This document shows, one piece after another, positions 58,725 through 64,000 of a stretch of DNA of 64,000 nt. The position numbers and the translations under genes are program-made. The stretch is from Tritrichomonas musculus. Its lineage: Eukaryota > Parabasalia > Tritrichomonadida > Tritrichomonadidae. Each line of letters opens with the position of its first letter. Position 1 is the stretch's first letter. The DNA is taken from NCBI GenBank assembly GCA_039105265.1, contig JAPFFF010000016.1:620001-684000 (forward strand), in the 5' to 3' direction. The notes beneath the pieces are model-generated. The model searched no databases. It worked only from the letters and a program-made list of their open reading frames with translations, and was not told where the DNA came from.

Positions 58725-59067
58725 GTTAAATTTCACCTTAAGATGGCGGTTTTTTACTTTCCATGAATAGCTATTCACGGATAGAAAAACCATTCAAAAA
58801 GTGGCGTAGAAAAAAACGATTGTCCCTTTTTTTGGAAATACAAAAGCTTTTTTGCATAAAAAACAAAAAATTACTAACACCCATGTTATTATCATGATAA
58901 AAAAATTGTTGATCATTTTCATTCATTAATATAATGATTTGATTTACATATTATTTATATTCTCGAAATATAATTTAAAAATTTTCAAGATATTTGTATT
59001 TTTTTATTCTCTCGGCTTTTTGAATAAGATTAAATAAAAAGTTTAAAGGTTGAAAAAAATTTTCCAA

Positions 59068-62000
59068 ATGAGTGCCATTATTCATTATGTAATTAAACCA
59101 GAAAATTTAAGGGCAGTTGTTGAAGGTCTTCCAAAAGGGAAAACTCTAGATTATCTTTATATGTTTTTATCAATCATTACAAATAATTGTAATTCAGATC
59201 TGTATTATTTTATAAAAAACGAAGAACTCACACAAGTTCTATTTACCGAAACGTATCCATCGCTCATTGATTATTTAATTTCGAATCAAATGTTTGACAA
59301 TTTAATATCAACAATATCTCTTTTTCTCCAAATGAGTAATGTCTTATGCATTCTTAATAAATTCACCTTTCTTCCATACTTGAAAAAATTATTTGAGGTA
59401 ACCAAGAAAATATCCACAAAAGATGTTTTCATTGAATTTCAGCTAAATTTAAAATTTATTAACGAAGACGTTGTTCTCAATATTTTTCAGAGGTTTTTGA
59501 TCGACCAACTAGCCAAAGAACAAATAGTCAAGGTAATGATCAACACATTCCTTAATTATCCAACTTTTTCAGAGTGCTCAGATTTTTTTTCAATTTTCAA
59601 TTCAATTTTTCCATATGTCAAAAAAACGGTTTTACAAACGTATGCGCAAGAATTTTCACGATATTCATATTCGTTAGAAGATCCGCGTTTTGATGAGAAA
59701 GAGTCATTAAATCTGACAAAAGCGATGGCAACTTGTTCGACCAAATATGCTCAGATTCATTTTGAGAACATTGTCAAATTTTTGCTGTCAGATGACAACG
59801 AAGAAGCGAAGATTGAGTTCGTCAACTTAATCAGAAATTATGATAATTTGAATGCCATCTCACAAAACATGATCGTCATGTTTGATGTGATTCTGGCCTC
59901 AATGAGGGAAGACGAGAAGATTCTAAGTGAAATTTCATCAATTTTAATTTTTCACAAAATTTGTGATAAAAACTTTTTCATTGAAAAAGCTGGAACTGAC
60001 CTGTGCTTCAATCTGGCATTCTTCGATCTGGCCAAAGAAAGCTATTCAAATGAAATTGTGAAGGACATCATTGAATCCGAAACTTTTTGTGAGAAAACCG
60101 TTGACTTTGTTTTCAAAATTATTGAATATCAATTTGATTTGATTTCTGATTTGCCACTTTTCTTTCAGAAATCATTCTCGTCGTTCTGGAACGAGGAAAG
60201 AATGGAGGGAGTCTTGTCTCTTTCAAAGAAGGAAAAAGGAAGACTCGTCCTTCTTGATTCGATCAATGGTTACGAAATATCAAATGAAAAAGAATTCAAA
60301 ATTGTTTGCCAAATTCTGACTTTGTTAAAACCTTCTGTAACTGAATTCAAATATGACACTTTTGCTTCAGAGATTTTGTACTACGTTGACTCGATCTTCA
60401 TTCTTCCTTTTCTTTCGACAAATTCATTCATTCCTGCAAATTTGATCGACATTGAAGAACTGGTTTCTTTTTCGGTTTTCAATGAAAATTTATCGAATTT
60501 TCTTTTACTCAATTTTTCTGACATTTTGAATGACCACATTGAATTCTTCATGTCATTGAATTTTGAGAGCGAAAGTCAAAATAAATCTCTCGGAAAGTTT
60601 CTCTTCACAGTCTTCAAAAATGCAGCTGGCTCAAGCAGCAATAAGCTGATCTGGGAGGCAGTCATCAGGCTTCAAGACGAAGATGAAGAAGTTCATCTTC
60701 TTGCGCAGAAGCTGATTAATGAGCATCCAGAACAAAGTCAGGAAGAAATTTTGGATAGAATTGAAGAAGGCTATTCAAAATTTTTCATCAATTTTGACTT
60801 TTCAACTTTTTCTGAATGTTCGGTTGAAGATAACGGAAATTGCTTATTCTTTAGAAAACCGAAGATTGCATCTTCTGATTCGTTCTTTTATTTTCCTTCA
60901 AAGGTTGGACATGCACTGAATAATTCTGAGCCAATTGAATTATCAGATGTCAATGAACTTTTTGAATGCCAACTTGGAGACATCGGAATTGACACGGTTA
61001 TTTTGGAGATGGCTTTTGATGCATCAGTGAAATTGAACATAGATTTCCAAATGTTAAATGAATCATTAAATCTTGCTTTTCAGCTGAGATTCAAAAAGTT
61101 TGTTGACAAACTTTTTCAATACATTCTCAAACATGATAAAAAAGTCATTCAAATCGACGAAGAAATTCTGAACTCTTTCTCAAAATTTGATGAGAAATAT
61201 GTCATTGATTTGATAAAGGAGAAAAAAGTGCCAACTGAAATTTCTCTATCGTTCTTCTCAAAATATCAAACTTTTGAAAGCTCCTCAATTTTGAGAAAGC
61301 TTGACTTTGAGATTCAATCAAATCTTTTGAATCAGATCATTTACACAAAGGATGATTTTATTGACTTCTTTCAATCAAATAGAATCAGTCCAGAAATCCT
61401 TCTTCCTTATCTGTTCTCATCAAGCTTCCCTCAGTTTCAACGTACTCAAAAAGTTATGACTTCACTTTTTCAATTTCTTCAGTCACATCAAAGTCTTCTT
61501 TCAAATTTCTTAAAATCAAAAAAGCATGAAAATGTTGATATAAAAAACCGTCAAAAAATCGGTTTTTCACCAAAAATAGAATCACCAAAATATTTCAATG
61601 TTTATCTGGCCTTTGCTCTTATTCTTCCTGACTTATCGTCTTTCAATAAACCTGAAATTGGCACTTTTTTGTCAAGCCTCGTTTTCAGCCGAGAAGGCGA
61701 GGAAGACGCCGACCTTTCTGTCCCTTTGAAGGAGCCGATAGATGAGACTGGCAAACAAAAAGTTGACAAAAATGAAGTGTCCAGATATCTTCTCAATCAG
61801 GCACTACAGTCGTTGTTCAGTGAGCTTCCAAACGATGAACTCAAAAAGTTCGAGTTTTTCTATTCAACGAAAAATTTGGTTTCTGTTTCGAATTCTGGAA
61901 TCTTCCATGACTTTTCGATGATCATCAACGAAAACACAATTTCTAAAGAGCTCGAAAAATACGTCTTCTTGAGTCATCCTGACTTTTTACTGTTCAAGGT

Positions 62001-64000
62001 CCACACGAAGAAAGAGTTCGAAATTGAAGAGCGCATCTCAATTAATTCAGAGGTTTATTCACTCTCACTTATTGTCACGAAGTCTGCTCTTTATGTAACC
62101 AAGAGCAGCAGTGAAGGCACAAAGTACACGCGGTACTTAGATGGCGAAAAGTCTGTGTCAAAGTCAATTGAAAGCAAAATTGTTTTTGCCATTTATCAAT
62201 TGAAAAATTCAGATGAAAAAATTGAAAAGAAAATTGAGTTTGAAAAATTGAAAGAACAATTCAAAAAGTTCAGAAGTTGCACCTATAAGTTCAATGAAAG
62301 AGCGGTTATTTGTGACTCATTAAATAAAGCCAAAATTGAATGGAATAAATGGGATGTCAATAATTCACTTTTTGAGACAGCAACCGTTCTTTTGTGTGAT
62401 TATGGCTACACAAATTTATTCAAAGAGTTGAGCACGAACGTTGAATTCTCAGAATATTTCTTCAACTCCGACTGGAAAGAAATATTCTCACTTAAAGAAA
62501 TTGACCATGAAATGGTCAATTTAGCAAAAATATATCCAAGAAGAGACGAGCTTCTCCAGATTCTGATTAATTCAATACAAAACGATAGCAGAAAACGGTT
62601 TTTATCAATTATATTCAATTCACTTGATTTGAGTGATGAATACATTGAAAAAGTGATAAAAACAATTTCACCTTCATTTGACCATTATGAAGATTTCATC
62701 TACGGCTACTTCATGAAGCCAACAACGACGAATTCCCTCCTTCTTCAAGATGACAAGCTTTCAACTTTTGTTTTCAATTTGATCAACAACCGTTCTTCTA
62801 TTGAAAAAGTTCAATCTTTTGAATCGCTGCCATTTGCCAACCTTCTCAATCCGATGACCGAGCCACTCTTCATCGTCTGCATGAAGACACTCGGCAAGAA
62901 AGCGTCCAGCTTGATCTTCAACTCACTTCCGAAGTCTTCGACGACAACTTTTGTTCTGCACTCTCTGACGTGCCTCCCTCACAGCGACGAACTGGCGTCA
63001 CTTTTTGCCCAAATTGAAGCCGGCAAGAACGCCGAAGCGGCGGACTTGAGGAAGGACGTTGAGTGGGTTGAGTACGGCCTTTCGTCGAGCAATGACAAGA
63101 TTCGGCGGCACGCGATTGAATTGATGAAGGCGGTTTTTGGGAAGAAGGATTCAGAGCTTCTATCGTTTGCATTGAAAGGGGCGGTTTTGAAGTCACTTTT
63201 TTGCCCGTTTTTGGAAGAATTGAAAGACTTCGTTTTCGACAATTTTGGGTATAGGTCAATTGACTCACCTGACTTCACCTCACTCATCTACGATAGACTT
63301 TTCAGTTCACCTGTCATGACCGCCAACTATCCAGTCATAACGAGGCTGTTCGACCACCTCTCGCCGCCCTGCCGCTCGTCGATCATCAAGTGGCACTCGG
63401 CCATCAAGGAGTACCAGAAGGACGAGAAGACGCAGACTGTTTTCCTCGTCTACAGCTCGGACCTCATCTATGCCTCAATTCAGAGCACGTTTAAACCGCC
63501 GGTTGCCGGTTTTTTTGAGGACATTCTGAAGCCGATCACGGAGAACTGCGCCTACCAGTCACTGAAGGCGTTCTTTCAAATTTTTGAGGGGTACATTGGG
63601 GATGGGACCCAAAAAATTTTTGACTATGTACCATTGATAATTGAATTCGAAGTGATCGTCTCAGAATACATTCCATTTGTGACAAAGCTCATTCGAGATT
63701 ACTCAGATTTCAGAGAGACAGAATTGACCTTGTTAGTGGTCAATCTCCCGGCGGTTGTATTGAAAAGACAAAAATTGATACAAACCGCTCTGAAGAGCTT
63801 CACAAATGTCCACAAATTGATGATTGAGGCTGTTGACTCAGCAAGCGAGGCACTTTTGCTAATTCAGCAGAAAAAGGCGTTTAATAGAAAAAGTGGAAGA
63901 GACGATATCAGTCAATTAATGGACGATATCTACTCAAAATCATTCCTTCCGTTCTTCATCACAAACGTCTACGCAGTCATCACTTCTTTCGGCACTTCTA
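59068..64000 (+). CDS. Giant alpha-helical protein, 3' end outside the window; possible degenerate USP-like domain
   Basis: The ATG at 59068 follows an in-frame TAA at 59044. I read the frame codon by codon to the window edge with no stop: 1,644 codons. Most of it is helical (armadillo/HEAT-like solenoid, e.g. LYYFIKNEELTQVLF, IHFENIVKFLLSDDNEEAKI), with no signal peptide or membrane helix. Around residues ~870-1,050 the order resembles a ubiquitin-specific protease: NQALQSLFSEL (LRQLQxLFxxL-like), HPDFLLFKVHTKKEFEIEER (like the PxxLxxHLKRF region) and EVYSLSLIVTKSALY with KYTRYLDGE (like YxLxxVxxHxGxxxxGHY). The catalytic Cys box and the GHY His are not seen, so it would be an inactive USP. 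Giant USP9X/USP34-type proteins have similar solenoid flanks. GC content rises steadily towards ~63.5 kb. The USP reading is tentative. Confidence 0.75.
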   Translation, partial: MSAIIHYVIKPENLRAVVEGLPKGKTLDYLYMFLSIITNNCNSDLYYFIKNEELTQVLFTETYPSLIDYLISNQMFDNLISTISLFLQMSNVLCILNKFTFLPYLKKLFEVTKKISTKDVFIEFQLNLKFINEDVVLNIFQRFLIDQLAKEQIVKVMINTFLNYPTFSECSDFFSIFNSIFPYVKKTVLQTYAQEFSRYSYSLEDPRFDEKESLNLTKAMATCSTKYAQIHFENIVKFLLSDDNEEAKIEFVNLIRNYDNLNAISQNMIVMFDVILASMREDEKILSEISSILIFHKICDKNFFIEKAGTDLCFNLAFFDLAKESYSNEIVKDIIESETFCEKTVDFVFKIIEYQFDLISDLPLFFQKSFSSFWNEERMEGVLSLSKKEKGRLVLLDSINGYEISNEKEFKIVCQILTLLKPSVTEFKYDTFASEILYYVDSIFILPFLSTNSFIPANLIDIEELVSFSVFNENLSNFLLLNFSDILNDHIEFFMSLNFESESQNKSLGKFLFTVFKNAAGSSSNKLIWEAVIRLQDEDEEVHLLAQKLINEHPEQSQEEILDRIEEGYSKFFINFDFSTFSECSVEDNGNCLFFRKPKIASSDSFFYFPSKVGHALNNSEPIELSDVNELFECQLGDIGIDTVILEMAFDASVKLNIDFQMLNESLNLAFQLRFKKFVDKLFQYILKHDKKVIQIDEEILNSFSKFDEKYVIDLIKEKKVPTEISLSFFSKYQTFESSSILRKLDFEIQSNLLNQIIYTKDDFIDFFQSNRISPEILLPYLFSSSFPQFQRTQKVMTSLFQFLQSHQSLLSNFLKSKKHENVDIKNRQKIGFSPKIESPKYFNVYLAFALILPDLSSFNKPEIGTFLSSLVFSREGEEDADLSVPLKEPIDETGKQKVDKNEVSRYLLNQALQSLFSELPNDELKKFEFFYSTKNLVSVSNSGIFHDFSMIINENTISKELEKYVFLSHPDFLLFKVHTKKEFEIEERISINSEVYSLSLIVTKSALYVTKSSSEGTKYTRYLDGEKSVSKSIESKIVFAIYQLKNSDEKIEKKIEFEKLKEQFKKFRSCTYKFNERAVICDSLNKAKIEWNKWDVNNSLFETATVLLCDYGYTNLFKELSTNVEFSEYFFNSDWKEIFSLKEIDHEMVNLAKIYPRRDELLQILINSIQNDSRKRFLSIIFNSLDLSDEYIEKVIKTISPSFDHYEDFIYGYFMKPTTTNSLLLQDDKLSTFVFNLINNRSSIEKVQSFESLPFANLLNPMTEPLFIVCMKTLGKKASSLIFNSLPKSSTTTFVLHSLTCLPHSDELASLFAQIEAGKNAEAADLRKDVEWVEYGLSSSNDKIRRHAIELMKAVFGKKDSELLSFALKGAVLKSLFCPFLEELKDFVFDNFGYRSIDSPDFTSLIYDRLFSSPVMTANYPVITRLFDHLSPPCRSSIIKWHSAIKEYQKDEKTQTVFLVYSSDLIYASIQSTFKPPVAGFFEDILKPITENCAYQSLKAFFQIFEGYIGDGTQKIFDYVPLIIEFEVIVSEYIPFVTKLIRDYSDFRETELTLLVVNLPAVVLKRQKLIQTALKSFTNVHKLMIEAVDSASEALLLIQQKKAFNRKSGRDDISQLMDDIYSKSFLPFFITNVYAVITSFGTS

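Larger units (their letters stand above)
58418..58825. mobile_element. Mutator-like (MULE) non-autonomous element, 408 bp, with 9-bp target duplication
   Basis: The 33-base ends (58418-58450 and 58793-58825) are inverted copies matching at 30 of 33 positions and share TTTTTCTACGCCACTTTTTG. They are immediately flanked by the direct repeat CTTTTTTTG (58409-58417 and 58826-58834). A 9-base target duplication with long inverted ends that begin GG is the mark of Mutator-like elements, which are known in Trichomonas. No transposase is inside. Instead it carries an initiator-like motif and a short GC-richer coding stretch from an ATG at 58509. The run-like target sequence slightly weakens the duplication evidence. 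Confidence 0.65.
56478..59067. other. 2.6-kb intergenic region holding two non-autonomous elements
   Basis: No ordinary gene. Contains the TA-flanked element 57105-57930 and the Mutator-like element 58418-58825, both described separately. The rest is AT-rich. ACTTTTTGAA motifs occur at about 56657, 58441 and 58461. Confidence 0.5.

Noticed and set aside
1-64000. CRISPR arrays, tRNA or rRNA genes, retroviral or Polinton-like elements
   Set aside because: Looked for regular spaced repeats, tRNA B-box-like words, reverse transcriptase, integrase and capsid-like coding; none was recognised.

Overview
The window looks like a chromosomal segment of an AT-rich parabasalid protist. A Tritrichomonas-type trichomonad fits best, but this is inferred from gene content and layout; no rRNA or marker gene is present. 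Supporting points: long intronless genes on both strands; very AT-rich gene-poor gaps of up to 5 kb; short TCA-containing initiator-like motifs (TATTCAATTT, TTTTCAATTG, TTTCACTTAA) a few bases upstream of many ATGs; families expanded in trichomonads (BTB plus F5/8C proteins, kinases, subtilisins, RhoGEF/kelch, MATE, HXXXD acyltransferases); and broken Tc1/mariner-superfamily transposases. Genes end at TAA, TGA or TAG, so the standard code applies.

Layout. 1-2.3 kb: the 3' part of a HECT ubiquitin ligase, open to the left edge. 2.7-5.1 kb: a type-I surface protein. 5.5-12.3 kb: a cluster of four genes that share a C-terminal F5/8C (discoidin-like) domain, three behind a BTB domain and one behind a kinase plus coiled coil; two of the BTB genes are almost identical. 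12.3-14.5 kb: non-coding DNA with nested inverted repeats. 14.5-16.2 kb: a sugar isomerase/epimerase-like domain fused to a TolB/PD40-like propeller, probably of bacterial origin. 16.3-18.7 kb: a decayed C-terminal fragment and a PARP6/8-like pseudogene. 19-24.7 kb: a small Asn-rich protein, a Tul1-like membrane RING ligase and, divergent from it, a membrane-anchored subtilisin. 25-30 kb: a gene desert after one small unknown gene. 30-34 kb: a TPR/ARM protein and a GSK3-type kinase. 34-38 kb: a second desert. 38-49.8 kb: a His-rich C2-like protein, a PAQR/hemolysin-III-family membrane protein, a secreted GH63-like glycosidase with two F5/8C modules, a kinase, a DH-PH-kelch RhoGEF and an HXXXD acyltransferase. 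50.9-54.1 kb: remains of three transposases (pogo-like, Tc1-like, mariner). 54.8-56.5 kb: a MATE transporter. 57-58.9 kb: two non-autonomous DNA elements with terminal inverted repeats. 59.07 kb to the right edge: one giant open frame (over 1,640 codons) with a possible degenerate USP-like core.

Functional themes are ubiquitin signalling (HECT, Tul1-like RING, BTB adaptors, possible pseudo-USP), phosphorylation (three kinases), Rho signalling, and a surface/secreted set (subtilisin, glycosidase with carbohydrate-binding modules, type-I surface protein) that would suit a mucosal parasite or commensal. No operons are expected. Most neighbouring genes are divergent or independent, each with its own upstream motif. 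The most notable items for follow-up are the Mutator-like mini-element that carries a promoter and a GC-richer coding fragment at 58.4-58.8 kb, the F5/8C cluster with its sharply bounded near-identical tract, and the isomerase-propeller fusion. No CRISPR, tRNA, rRNA, retroviral or Polinton-like element was recognised.
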